NCBI RefSeq assembly: GCF_016031615.1 | Contig: NZ_JACYXC010000001.1 | Coordinates: 2,542,001-2,606,000, forward strand | Direction: 5' to 3' | DNA: 64,000 bases | Source: Streptomyces pactum | GTDB lineage: Bacteria; Actinomycetota; Actinomycetes; Streptomycetales; Streptomycetaceae | Notes under the pieces: generated by a model | The model's database searches: none | What the model was told of the DNA's origin: nothing | The model's input: the letters and a program-made list of their open reading frames with translations, nothing else | Shown: one piece after another, positions 23,868 through 32,684 of the stretch | Position numbering within the stretch: position 1 is the first letter of the stretch | Layout: every line of letters starts with the position of its first letter | Translations under genes and position numbers: made by a program

Positions 23868-24989
23868 TCACCAGCCCAGGGTGTCGGCGGTGGTCTCGGC
23901 GATCGCCGGGGAGCAGGTCATACCGCGCCCGCCGGGCCCGGTGACCAGCCACACCCCGTCGCCCACCCGCTGCCGGTGCACCACCGCGCGGGTGTCCAGG
24001 CACTGGGCGTAGACGCCGGCCCAGCGCCTGCGGATCTTCGGCAGCGGGCGGCCCAGGAAGCCCTCGACGACCTCGGTGAGGTGGTCGTAGGGGTCCTCGA
24101 CGACGTCGAAGCCGAAGGGGTGCTCGTACTCGTGGGTGTCGCCGATGGTCAGTCCGCCGTCGCGGCGCTGCACCATCAGCAGCTGCATCCGGTGTTCGGC
24201 GGCGGTGGCCGGCTGCGGCTGGTCCGCGTTGAGCGCGTCCAGGGCCTCGCCGGCGTACGCCGGGTAGTAGCGGAAGGAGTCGGCGTCGGCCACCGAGGTG
24301 GTGAGCGGCTCGCCGAGCGGGTCGGTCTGCATCATCTGCAGCCGGACCCGGCGCACCGGCAGGTCCGGGGCCAGCTCGCGGACGAGTCCGCCCAGCCAGG
24401 CGCCGGTGCACAGCACCACCACGTCGCCGCGGTGGATCTCCCCGTGGTCGTCGCGGACGGCGCCCTCGCCGACCACCTCGCGCACCTCGCGGCCGGGCAG
24501 GAAGGTGTACCGGCCGGAGGCGAGCAGCGCCTGCCGCAGCGCGAGCTGCGCGGTGCGCGGCTCCACGGCGGCGTCCCGCTCGCACCACAGCGCGGCGGCG
24601 AACTCGCCGCGCAGCGCGGGGTTGATCTCCCGTGCCTCGGCCGGGGTCAGCAGCTTCATGCCCCGGACGGCGGCGTCCGGGCGGGCCGCGGCGGCCTCGG
24701 CGACCGCCAGCTCCGGCTCGGTACGCACCAGGGTGAGCGAGCCGTTGGGCCGGAAGCCCAGCTCCGGCACGCGGGCCCCGATGCCCTCCCACAGCTCCCG
24801 GGCGCGCAGGGCGGTCTTCGCCTCGGGGCCGTCGGCCCGTCCGCTCACCCAGATCAGACCGAAGTTCCGCAGACTCGCACCGCGCGCCTCGGCCTCGCGC
24901 TCGATGTGGACGACCTCGTGGCCGCGTTCCATGGCGTGCCAGGCGTGCATGGTTCCCACCACGCCGGCTCCGACGACTATCACTCTCAC
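23868..24989 (-). CDS. FAD-dependent oxidoreductase of phosphonate gene clusters (TIGR03364 type)
   Basis: A 373-residue DAO-fold flavoprotein. It opens with RVIVVGAGVVGTMHAWHAMERGHEV, the dinucleotide-binding GxGxxG motif, followed by E in VHIERE. NFGLIWVSGR, DVVVLCTGAW and GPGGRGMTCSPAIAE complete the fold. Relatives sit beside AEP transporters and phosphonatase-like hydrolases and are thought to oxidise aminoethylphosphonate or its N-methyl form to phosphonoacetaldehyde. Start GTG with AAGGAG upstream. First gene of the operon. A HutC-type operator-like sequence is 75-90 bp upstream of the start. Confidence 0.87.
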   Translation of the reverse strand: MRVIVVGAGVVGTMHAWHAMERGHEVVHIEREAEARGASLRNFGLIWVSGRADGPEAKTALRARELWEGIGARVPELGFRPNGSLTLVRTEPELAVAEAAAARPDAAVRGMKLLTPAEAREINPALRGEFAAALWCERDAAVEPRTAQLALRQALLASGRYTFLPGREVREVVGEGAVRDDHGEIHRGDVVVLCTGAWLGGLVRELAPDLPVRRVRLQMMQTDPLGEPLTTSVADADSFRYYPAYAGEALDALNADQPQPATAAEHRMQLLMVQRRDGGLTIGDTHEYEHPFGFDVVEDPYDHLTEVVEGFLGRPLPKIRRRWAGVYAQCLDTRAVVHRQRVGDGVWLVTGPGGRGMTCSPAIAETTADTLGW

Positions 24990-25062
24990 GTCGGCAACGC
25001 TCCTTTTCAGCGGTGACCCGCACACGACCGTGCGGCAACGCCATGGTGAACAGCCAAGCACA

Positions 25063-25078
25063 TTTGGCCTAGACCCGT
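25063..25078. promoter_or_regulatory. HutC/DasR-like operator upstream of the phosphonate operon
   Basis: The 16-bp sequence has the core GGCCTAGACC, one base off the DasR core GGTCTAGACC, and a near-symmetric flank. It lies between the GntR/HutC gene and the operon it probably represses, next to an AT-richer patch (GATAAC on minus) that may be the -10. The rest of the 24990-25471 gap is G-rich low-complexity DNA without a gene. Confidence 0.5.
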
Positions 25079-25471
25079 TATCATTTCGTGACCTGATGAG
25101 GGTGAGGTCGGAGGGGCGCGGCGCGGTCGCGGTGGGCGGGTCGTGGGACGGCGGCCGGGGGTGGAGGGCCGGGGCGTGCGAGGGAACGCCCGGGGCCGGG
25201 CGTGGGCCACGAGCATGGTCAACCGGGGGGCCGGGCGGAAGGGCCGGGGGCCGGCGCGGTTGCACGTCCGTGGCCGGGCCGGGCCGGGGTCCGGGCGGGC
25301 ACGCCCGTAGCGGGGCCGGGGCGAGCGGGGCGCAGGGGCGAGGTGGAGGGGCCGCGGGGGGCGCCCCGGGCGCCGGGGTGCCCCCGCCTCAGCCGGCCGG
25401 CCCCGGGCCTCCCGGCCGCCCGGCTCCGGCCGGGGCCCGGTCCGGACACCGGCCCGGGGCCGGGGAGTTCG

Positions 25472-26371
25472 TCAGACCGGTCCGGGGCCGGAAAGTTCGT
25501 CGGGGTGGTCGCCGGCGGGATCCCGGGGATGGTCGGCGGGGTGGTCGCCGGGATGGTCCCCCGCGGGATTCCCGGCGTGCGCGTCCGGAGCACCCGCCCC
25601 GTGCTCGCCGGGGCCGCCGCCCAGGTGGACGGAGAAGCTGAAGCGGTCGCCCCGGTACAGCGACCGCACCCGTTCCAGCGGGCGCCCCTCGGTGTCCCGG
25701 GAGACCCGGTGGATCAGCAGCATCGGCAGGGCGGGCGGGGTTCCGATCAGCAGGGCCTCGCGGGGCGTGGCGAGCACGGTCTCCAGCCGCTCGTCGGCGT
25801 CGCCGAAGCGCAGTCCCAGCCGCTCGCTGAGGTAGGCGTAGAAAGACGAGTCGGGCTGGAAGTCGGTGTCCAGCCGGGGCGCCCGTGCCACCGGCACGAA
25901 GGTGCTCTCCAGTCCCACCCGCTCGTCGTCGGCGAGCAGCACCCGTTCCATGTGCCACACCGGGTCCCCGGGCTCCGCACCGATCTCCGCCGCGAGCTGC
26001 GGCGGGCACGGGAAACGGTCGAGCCCGATGAGGTTGCGGCCGGGGCGGCGGCCCTGCCGGCGGACGCCCTCGGTGTAACTGGCCAGCGCCAGCGGCTGTT
26101 CCAGCTTGGGCCCGGCGACCACAGTGCCGCGTCCGTGCCGGCGCAGTCGGCCCTCCAGCAGCAGTTCGCGCAGCGCCTGCCGCACGGTCTCGCGCGACAC
26201 CTCGTACCGCAGCGCCAGTTCGCGTTCGGTGGGCAGCAGCCCGCCCTCGCCCAACTCGTCGAGCAGGCCCGCGATCCGCGCCTTGACCGCGTAGTACTTG
26301 GGGACCCGGCCGTGTTCGGGGATGCCGGCCCGGATCGGTGCCCCGGGTGTCCGGTCGTAGGGGTAGTCCAC
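25472..26371 (-). CDS. GntR family regulator, HutC subfamily
   Basis: A 299-residue regulator. The winged helix (residues 25-90) has LLPTERELALRYEVSRETVRQALRELLLEGRL and the RHGRGTVVAG wing. The UTRA ligand domain (residues 105-250) shows LDRFPCPPQLAAEIG, VWHMERVLLADDERVGLESTFVP and a closing FSFSVHLG. The start GTG follows GAGG. It lies upstream of, and on the same strand as, the phosphonate operon and is its likely repressor. The last 40 residues are an unusual tail of repeated GDHP, ADHP and RDP units beyond the normal end of the UTRA fold. Confidence 0.88.
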   Translation of the reverse strand: MDYPYDRTPGAPIRAGIPEHGRVPKYYAVKARIAGLLDELGEGGLLPTERELALRYEVSRETVRQALRELLLEGRLRRHGRGTVVAGPKLEQPLALASYTEGVRRQGRRPGRNLIGLDRFPCPPQLAAEIGAEPGDPVWHMERVLLADDERVGLESTFVPVARAPRLDTDFQPDSSFYAYLSERLGLRFGDADERLETVLATPREALLIGTPPALPMLLIHRVSRDTEGRPLERVRSLYRGDRFSFSVHLGGGPGEHGAGAPDAHAGNPAGDHPGDHPADHPRDPAGDHPDELSGPGPV

Positions 26372-26450
26372 CCCTTGATCCTCGCATCCGATCACCGCGC
26401 CGCGTTCCCCGTGCCCGCCGGCCCCGGGTGCGGCCGGCCGGTCGCCCGGC

Positions 26451-27629
26451 TCAGCGGTGGCGCAGCCGGCGGGCGAGGGCCAGCAGCGCGGAACCGCCGA
26501 GCAGACAGCCCGCGCCGGCCAGGGTGAGCGGCAGCAGGGTGCCCCGGGCCGGCTGCTCCGGCGGTCCGGTGCGGGCGAGTTCGGGGGGCGGGAAGGGGCC
26601 GGCCGCACCGGGCTCGCCGGCGCCCGGCCGGCCGGCATCCGGCTCGTCGGCGCCGCCCGCGGGGCTGCCGCCGGGCGCGGTTCCGTCCCGGGAGCCGTCG
26701 CCGCGGGCCGCCCCGGGTTCCCCGTCCGGCCCCTGGACACCCTCGCGGTCCGCGCCGGTGCCGGGCTCCCGCCGCCCGCCGGGCCCGTCGTCCGGGTCCG
26801 CCTCCGGGTCCCGGCCCGCGTCTCCCGGGCCGGCCGGGTCCGGCTCCTCCCGCCGGTCGCCGTCGCCGGCCTCCCCGGTGCCGCCGTCCCCCTCGGTGAC
26901 ACGGAACGGGACGTCACCGGACTGGCCCACCCAGTCCCCGTCGTCGCCCCGGCGCTGCACGGTGGTGACGCTCGCGGTGGCCGGCCCGACCGGGGCGCCG
27001 CCGGTGAAGCGGGCGCGCAGTGCCGTGGTGAGCGTGCGCCCCGGCTCCACCGTGAACCCGCCGAAGCCCTCGCCCGTGAAGGCGCCCACGTTCTCGTCCG
27101 CGTCGGTGGTCTCGAACCGCACCGCGCGCCACCGTTCGGCCCGGTCGTCGTAGAACTCGAACCGGATGTGGCGCGGGCGCAAATCCCCGTCGCGGCCGGT
27201 GATCACCACCACGGGGTGGACCGCCCGGCACGCCCGGCGCGTGGTGTTCGTCAGCTTCAGGTGCCAGGCGCGCCAGTAGCCGCCGCGCGGGAAGGTGCTG
27301 GGTCCGTTGTCGAGCACGGCGCGCAACGGGAGCCCGGGACCGTCCCGGTCGCCGCAGACCGGAGCCGGCGCCGCGAGGTGGCCCCGGACCCGGCGCGGTG
27401 CCCGGTCCGGGGGCGGGGTGGCGTCGGCGGGGGCGCCGTCCGCCGCCGACGCGACGACCGCGACGGGAGGGCCGGCCGCGGTGGCCGGGGCCGCCACGGA
27501 GGAGCGGATGACGGACGGCGCGACGGCGGTGGCCGGGGCCGTGGCCGCGGCGGAGGGGCTGACGGCGGTCGCCGGGGCCGTGGCCACGACCAGGACGGCA
27601 CAGACCACGGGGGCGGTGGGCAGACGCAT
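26451..27629 (-). CDS. LAxTG-anchored cell-surface protein
   Basis: A 392-residue surface protein. A signal peptide and a Thr/Ala/Val-rich region lead to a beta-rich domain (residues 95-230) with a probable disulfide between APVCGDRD and RRACRAV and with Trp/Tyr-rich strands GGYWRAWHLKLTN and ETTDADENVGAF. About 110 residues of Gly/Asp/Pro spacer follow, then LARTG, a hydrophobic helix and an RRLRHR tail. LAxTG is the motif used by Streptomyces sortase E, so the protein should be attached to peptidoglycan. Function unknown. Start ATG at 27629 after AAAGG. Confidence 0.85.
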   Translation of the reverse strand: MRLPTAPVVCAVLVVATAPATAVSPSAAATAPATAVAPSVIRSSVAAPATAAGPPVAVVASAADGAPADATPPPDRAPRRVRGHLAAPAPVCGDRDGPGLPLRAVLDNGPSTFPRGGYWRAWHLKLTNTTRRACRAVHPVVVITGRDGDLRPRHIRFEFYDDRAERWRAVRFETTDADENVGAFTGEGFGGFTVEPGRTLTTALRARFTGGAPVGPATASVTTVQRRGDDGDWVGQSGDVPFRVTEGDGGTGEAGDGDRREEPDPAGPGDAGRDPEADPDDGPGGRREPGTGADREGVQGPDGEPGAARGDGSRDGTAPGGSPAGGADEPDAGRPGAGEPGAAGPFPPPELARTGPPEQPARGTLLPLTLAGAGCLLGGSALLALARRLRHR

Positions 27630-28511
27630 GACCAACCTTTGCTGCCGTGCTTTGCGGGCTACCAGCGCCCTTCCCCCGACCGGGCGGCGACACCCCGGAG
27701 CCGGCCCCGACACCCTCCTACCGGTGGGCCCGATTGCCCCGAACGGCCCAGCGCGCCCCCCGCCCCCGGCCCGTGTCCGGCAGCCGCCCGGGCCGTGTCC
27801 GGGCACCGGCCCGGGCCCGTGTCCGGGCGCGCCCCGACCCCCTGCCCGGCGCGTGTTCGGGCCCGGGCCTCGTCCCCCGGCCCCCTGCCGGCCCGCCCGG
27901 CCCGTACCCTGAGCTCACCCTCCGGCCCTTGCCGTTCTCCCCGGGGGCGACGGTGTCCGGTCCTGCCCGCGGTCAGGTCCCCTTGTGGTGGCTGGCCCGA
28001 CCCCGGCCCTCGGCACCCGTACCCGAGCCGCCGTCCCGGCGGGCCGCCCTGCGCCGCCATCCCCGGCGCCCGACCGGACACCATCGGCCTGGGTCCCGCC
28101 CTCACACAGCCGTCTCCGTGGTGTCGTGGCCCCGCTCCGGACACGCCGTCCCGGCAGCCGCCCGGTCGACAGCCGTTCTCCCGGACCTCGCCGGCCGCGG
28201 ACCGGCCCCCGACCCCGGCAGTCGATCGGACGGCCACCGTCGGCATCCGCCCGCGGCGGCGGCCCCACGAGGCACTCCGGCACCGCACCCGCCGGCTGTC
28301 CGGACCCCTTCGGGCAACCGCGCCCGGCGAGGCCGTCCCCGCCCCGGTCCGGGCGGTCGTCCGGTCCCGGCACGGCCGCCTCCCCACCCGGCCCCCCGTC
28401 CCGGGCACCGTCTCCGGCCCGGGTACGCCTCCGTGCCGGCACCCGGCAACCGACCCCCCGCCGGGGCCGCGGACCGACCGGGCCCGGGGGGCAGCCCGCC
28501 CCGCCACCCGG
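27630..28511. other. 880-bp gene-free, C-rich intergenic region
   Basis: Divergent start of the surface-protein gene and the 3' end of the ROK gene bound this stretch. It is dominated by runs of CCCG, CGGCCCC and GTCCGG. Reading frames stay open on both strands by composition alone, and none has a ribosome site or family motif. I see no gene. Confidence 0.4.
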
Positions 28512-29972
28512 TCAGCCGGCGCCCGGGCCGGCCGCGCGGGGCCGTATCCCCCGGGCGAAGAGCGGCGCCAGCACCAGTTGCGCGGCGCCCGTCACCACGG
28601 TCCGCGCGCCGGGGCCCGGGCCGGCCGCCGCGCTCACCGGCACCGGGCGGACCCCGCGCCGCCGCGCATCCTCGGCCAGCACCTCGCGCACCCCGCGCAG
28701 ATACGGTGCGGGGTCCTCCGACACGGTCCGGCCGCCCAGCAGCACCCGGTCGATGTCGAGCAGCCGCACCAGGTTGGCCGTGCCCACCCCGAGCAGCCGA
28801 GCCGCCCGCGCCGGGTCCCCGTCGGCCACCGCCGCCAGGCAGAGCGCCTCGACGCACCCGCGGTTGCCGCAGCCGCACGGCGGCCCGTCGAGCTGGATCA
28901 CCTGGTGGCCGAACTCGCCGGCGTCGGTGCGCGCCCCCCGGTAGACCTCACCGTCGAGCACCAGCCCGGCGCCCAGTCCGGTGCCCAGGTGCAGGTACGC
29001 GAACGAGCGCCCCGCCCCCGGACCAGACAACCCGTCGCCGGCCTCCCCCGGACCCGACAACCCGTCGCCGACCAGCCCCGGACCCGACAACCCGTCGCCC
29101 GTGTCCCCTCCGCCCGTCTGCCCGTCGTCCGTACCCCCCGGCCCCGGGTTCCTCCCGCCGGTGTCCTCCGGGCGCGCCTCGCCGAGTGCCAGCGCCAGTG
29201 CGGCGGCATTGGTGTCCTTGTCGAGGACGACCGGCAGGCCCAGCCGTTCGGCCAGCGCGGCCCGCAGCGGGAAGCCGTTCCAGTGCGGTGCGCCGGTCAC
29301 CCGGCGCAGCACCCCGGCGCGGTGGTCCAGCGGCCCCGGCACCGCGACGCCCACCCCGAGCACCGGGCCGCCCGCCGCCGCCAGCACCGCCGCCACCTCG
29401 GCGGTCACCGTCTCCAGCACCGCCGCCGCCCCGGCGGCCAGGTCCAGCGGTACCTCCCGCACCACGTACGGCTCGCCGGTGAGGTCGGTGACCGCCGTGG
29501 TGAGCCGGTCCCGGTCCAGGTGGAGCCCCACCGCGCTGCGCGCCCGGCGCTCCAGACGCAGTACGGTGCGGGGCTTGCCGCCGGTGGAGGGGCGCCGGCC
29601 CGCCTCCGCCGCCAGGCCCTCCGCCCGCAGCCGCGCGGTGATCTTGCTGACCGCCTGCGGGGTGAGCCCGGTGCGCCCGGCCAGCTCCAGCCGGCTCAGC
29701 CCCGCCGGGCCGGCGTCCCGCAGCAGTCCGAGGACCAGCGCGGTGTTGTGGCCGCGCAGCGCGGCCAGATTGGCGCCCGCCCCGCCCGCCGGCCGGGCAC
29801 CGGCCCCGGGGGGCGTGGCACCGGCGGCCCGGGCACCGGAACTCCCGGCCCCCACGGCACCGGCTCCGGGCGACCCGGGCACTCCGGGCGACCAGGCTGG
29901 TCCGGACGACCCGGGCGTCCCGGGTGCACGCGGGTGGGGGCGGGGACGGGGGTGCTGATCGGGGTGGGACAC
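28512..29972 (-). CDS. ROK family transcriptional repressor
   Basis: A 486-residue regulator. A 65-residue Gly/Pro/Ala leader precedes a MarR-like winged helix (LRGHNTALVLGLL, LSRLELAGRTGLTPQAVSKITARL) and a ROK sugar-kinase-like domain with VLGVGVAVPGP, DKDTNAAALA, HLGTGLGAGLVLDG and the zinc motif GHQVIQ...CGCGNRGCVEALC. An in-frame insert of about 40 residues, including three copies of a 10-residue unit DGLSGPGxxG, splits the domain between NAAALALALGEA and FAYLHLG. GTG at 29972 follows GGGGGAG. It is divergent from a Gfo/Idh oxidoreductase gene with a near-perfect palindrome between them, its likely operator. Inducer unknown, probably a sugar. Confidence 0.88.
   Translation of the reverse strand: MSHPDQHPRPRPHPRAPGTPGSSGPAWSPGVPGSPGAGAVGAGSSGARAAGATPPGAGARPAGGAGANLAALRGHNTALVLGLLRDAGPAGLSRLELAGRTGLTPQAVSKITARLRAEGLAAEAGRRPSTGGKPRTVLRLERRARSAVGLHLDRDRLTTAVTDLTGEPYVVREVPLDLAAGAAAVLETVTAEVAAVLAAAGGPVLGVGVAVPGPLDHRAGVLRRVTGAPHWNGFPLRAALAERLGLPVVLDKDTNAAALALALGEARPEDTGGRNPGPGGTDDGQTGGGDTGDGLSGPGLVGDGLSGPGEAGDGLSGPGAGRSFAYLHLGTGLGAGLVLDGEVYRGARTDAGEFGHQVIQLDGPPCGCGNRGCVEALCLAAVADGDPARAARLLGVGTANLVRLLDIDRVLLGGRTVSEDPAPYLRGVREVLAEDARRRGVRPVPVSAAAGPGPGARTVVTGAAQLVLAPLFARGIRPRAAGPGAG
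29017..29100 (-). repeat. Three 30-bp tandem repeats inside the ROK gene
   Basis: Copies of 24 conserved bases at 29017-29040, 29047-29070 and 29077-29100, period 30 bp, in frame, encoding a 10-residue Gly-rich unit. They form a flexible insert in the sugar-kinase-like domain. Confidence 0.9.
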
Positions 29973-29990
29973 GTCGGCATTCTCCCCCGC

Positions 29991-30027
29991 GCTTGCACTT
30001 CGGCAACAGCGTTGCCAAAGTGCAAGC
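29991..30027. promoter_or_regulatory. 17-bp inverted repeat operator between ROK and Gfo/Idh genes
   Basis: GCTTGCACTTCGGCAAC (29991-30007) and GTTGCCAAAGTGCAAGC (30011-30027) are reverse complements with one mismatch and a 3-bp spacer. The palindrome abuts the ATG at 30028 and lies 19 bp upstream of the ROK GTG, so it probably binds the ROK repressor and controls both genes. Confidence 0.8.
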
Positions 30028-31042
30028 ATGGTTGGCACTCCTGGCACCCCCGCACCCGCGGATGCTCGGCGACCCCGACCGGCGGCGGCAGGCGGTCGCC
30101 GAGCATCCGCGGGTGCGGTGCGCGGCCTCGCCCGAGGAGCTGTGGCCGCGGGCCGCGGAGCTGGACCTGATCGTCATCGCCTCCCCCAACCGCACCCACG
30201 TCCCGCTCGCCCGGGCGGCACTGACCGCCGGACTCCCGGTGGTGGTGGACAAGCCGCTCGCGGCCACCGCCGCCGAGGCCGAGGAGCTGGCCGCGCTCGC
30301 CGAGGAGCGCGGCCTGCTGCTGACGGCCTTCCAGAACCGGCGCTGGGACAACGACTTCCGCACCCTCCGCCACCTGCTGGACCAGGGCGCACTCGGGGAC
30401 GTACAGCGCTTCGAGTCGCGGTTCGAACGGTGGCGGCCGAAGCCGAAGGGCGGCTGGCGGGAGTCCGGCGACCCGGCCCAGATCGGCGGTCTGCTGTACG
30501 ACCTGGGCAGCCACCTCGTGGACCAGGCGCTGACCCTGTTCGGCCCGGCTGCGTCCGTCTACGCCGAGATGGACGTCCGGCGCCCCGGCGCCGAGGCGGA
30601 CGACGACGTGTTCATCGCCCTCACCCACACCGGTGGCGTCCGCAGTCACCTGTGGATGAGCGCCACCACCGCCCAGCTCGGACCGCGCTTCCGGGTCCTG
30701 GGCAGCCGCGCCGGATACGTGAAGTACGGGCTCGACCCGCAGGAGGCCGCACTCCGCGAAGGCCGGCGGCCGGGCACCGAGGGCGAACGGTGGGGCGTGG
30801 AGCCGGAGTCCGCCTGGGGACGGCTGGGCGCCGGGGAGTCCCCGGCGACCGGCGGCGGCGACCCGGTGCCGTCCCTGCCCGGCGACTACCCGGCGTTCTA
30901 CGCGGCCGTGGCCGCCGCGCTCCGGGACGGCGGTGCGCCCCCGGTGACGGCCCGGGAGGCCGCCGAGGCGCTGCGGGTCCTGGAGGCCGCCCGGATCTCC
31001 GCCGCCGGCGGCCGTACGGTGCCGATCACCGGGGCCGCCTGA
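30028..31042 (+). pseudogene. Gfo/Idh/MocA oxidoreductase, N-terminally disrupted
   Basis: The coding frame from about 30062 to the stop encodes a clear Gfo/Idh/MocA enzyme: DLIVIASPNRTHVPLA, the VVVDKPLAATAAEA loop (normally EKP), DFRTLRHLL and the GGLLYDLGSHLVDQAL catalytic segment. The expected first 30 residues with the NAD-binding GxGxxG motif are missing. The natural-looking ATG (30028, just after the operator, MVGTP) is in another frame, and the missing part is replaced by a 25-bp foldback. As written the protein could not bind NAD(P) normally. It would be an intact sugar dehydrogenase if this turns out to be an assembly fault. Confidence 0.75.
30050..30118. repeat. 25-bp perfect inverted repeat at the 5' end of the Gfo/Idh gene
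   Basis: 30050-30074 and 30094-30118 are exact reverse complements around a 19-bp loop. The right arm is genuine coding sequence (AEHPRV); the left arm is its inverted copy and occupies the place of the lost Rossmann segment. Confidence 0.95.
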
Positions 31043-31193
31043 GCCGACGGCCGCCCCGGCCGGGAGCCGGGAGCGTCCCGGAGCGAACCGGACACCCGGC
31101 ACGGCCGGCGCGAACCGGGGACCGGGCGCAAGCCCGGGGCCGGGCACGGCCGGGCGCAAGCCGCGGGGCCGGGCGCGAGCCGCAGGCCCGGCC

Positions 31194-31218
31194 CCGGGGA
31201 CCATGAAGCGGTCCCCGG
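31194..31218. terminator. Hairpin between convergent Gfo/Idh and FAH-family genes
   Basis: CCGGGGACC (31194-31202) pairs with GGTCCCCGG (31210-31218) over a 7-nt loop. It lies in a 306-bp convergent gap that also holds degenerate CCGGGCGCAAGCC repeats at 31125-31185 and no gene. Confidence 0.55.
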
Positions 31219-31348
31219 TCCCCGCGACCGCCCCCGGGCCGGCCCGGCCCCGCCGCCCGCGCGGCGCGTCACGGCCCGGCCCGGCGCTCCATCGCTTCGG
31301 CGCGACCCGACCCCGGCACGACCCGGCCCGGCGCGGCGCAACGCGCCG

Positions 31349-32206
31349 CTACGCGTCCTTGAGCTGCTGGCGCTGCCGGCCCAGCCCCGTGATCTCCAGC
31401 TCCACCACGTCGCCCGCCCGCAGGTACGGCTTGGGGTCCGGATGCCCCATCGCCACCCCGGCCGGCGTCCCGGTGTTGATCACGTCGCCGGGGTGGAGCG
31501 TCATGAACCGGCTGACGTACCGCACGACTTCGGTGACCGGGAAGATCTGGTCGGCCGTGCTCCCGTCCTGCCGCAGCCGGCCGTTGACCCACAGCCGCAG
31601 CCGCAGCTCCTGCGGGTCCGGCACCTCGTCGGGGGTCACCAGCCAGGGCCCCAGCGGGTTGAACGTCTCGCAGTTCTTCCCCTTGTCCCACTGGCCGCCG
31701 CGTTCGAGCTGGAAGGCCCGCTCGGACACGTCGTGGGCGATCGTGTACCCGGCGACCGAGGCGAGCGCGGCCTCGTCGGACTCCAGATGGCGGGCGGTGC
31801 GGCCGATCACCACGGCCAGCTCCACCTCCCAGTCGGTCTTCTCGCCACCGCGCGGCACCAGCACGGTGTCGTCCGGCCCGACCACGGTGTCCGGCGCCTT
31901 CAGGAAGAGGATGGGCTCCTCGGGGATCGCCGCCCCCGCCTCGACCGCGTGGTCGTGGTAGTTGAGGCCGACACAGACGATCTTGCCGATACGGGCCACC
32001 GGCGGGCCGGTGCGCAGGCCGGCCGGATCCAGCGCGGGCAGGCCGCCGGCCTCGGCGGCCTGCCGGACGCGCTCCAGCGCGTCGTCGTCGGCGAGCAGCG
32101 CACCGTCGATGTCCGGCACCACGGCGGAGAGATCACGCAGCACTCCGGCGGCGTCCAGCAAGGCCGGGCGCTCCGCGCCCGCCGGTCCGACACGCAGCAG
32201 CTTCAT
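31349..32206 (-). CDS. Fumarylacetoacetate hydrolase family protein
   Basis: A 285-residue FAH-fold hydrolase or decarboxylase. KIVCVGLNYHDHAVEAG is the conserved start of the catalytic domain. The metal ligands are the E-x-E of DWEVELAVVIG and the Asp of GYTIAHDVSER. NTGTPAGVAMG closes the active site. Relatives split C-C bonds in aromatic or sugar-acid breakdown, for example ureidoglycolate-like or 2-keto-3-deoxy acids. The ATG at 32206 is 12 bp after GGGGAG; a TTG at 32212 has better spacing. The neighbouring ROK and Gfo/Idh genes hint at sugar-acid metabolism, but that is inference. Confidence 0.9.
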   Translation of the reverse strand: MKLLRVGPAGAERPALLDAAGVLRDLSAVVPDIDGALLADDDALERVRQAAEAGGLPALDPAGLRTGPPVARIGKIVCVGLNYHDHAVEAGAAIPEEPILFLKAPDTVVGPDDTVLVPRGGEKTDWEVELAVVIGRTARHLESDEAALASVAGYTIAHDVSERAFQLERGGQWDKGKNCETFNPLGPWLVTPDEVPDPQELRLRLWVNGRLRQDGSTADQIFPVTEVVRYVSRFMTLHPGDVINTGTPAGVAMGHPDPKPYLRAGDVVELEITGLGRQRQQLKDA

Positions 32207-32640
32207 GGGCAACCACTACTCCCCTGGTCGAATGCACGGGTCCAGGGGACGGCCCAGACCGAAGTTGTTCGATCCTCCAAGAGGCGGCGGATCTCCGCAA
32301 GACCCGGCTCACGGAGTGGACCGCCCCGGGAAGGGGAGCGCCCGGGCCGGCCCGCTTCCCCTGCCTCCGCCGGCCCCCGCGGCCCACGCGGCCCGCGCCC
32401 CCGCGACACCCCCGGCGGCCCATGCCGGCGCCCCCCTTCTCCGCCGGCGCACCGGTCCGCACCCCCGGGCGGCACCGCCTCGCCGGCACCCCCGTCCACG
32501 CCGGGGCGCCCACCTCTTCGGCCACCCCGCCGACCGCCCCGCCGATGGGCCCCGCCGACCTCCTTGCCGGTCCGGCCCGCAGTCCCTCTCGTCGGCCACC
32601 TGCCCGGATCTCAGATCCAGGCGAAATTTCTCCATTCACC
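32207..32640. other. C-rich upstream region of the FAH gene, no gene seen
   Basis: First half of an 850-bp gap. It is composed of CGGC and CCCC blocks with open shadow frames on both strands. The last 40 bp before 32640 become AT-richer (GGCGAAATTTCTCC) and may be the promoter region of the candidate RNA that follows. Confidence 0.4.
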
Positions 32641-32684
32641 CCCTACCGGGTCATACCGGACAGCGTTACTCTGATAGCAAGCCT

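Noticed and set aside
27630..28511. 280-codon frames on both strands as genes
   Set aside because: No ribosome site, no motif, composition expected from C-rich spacer.
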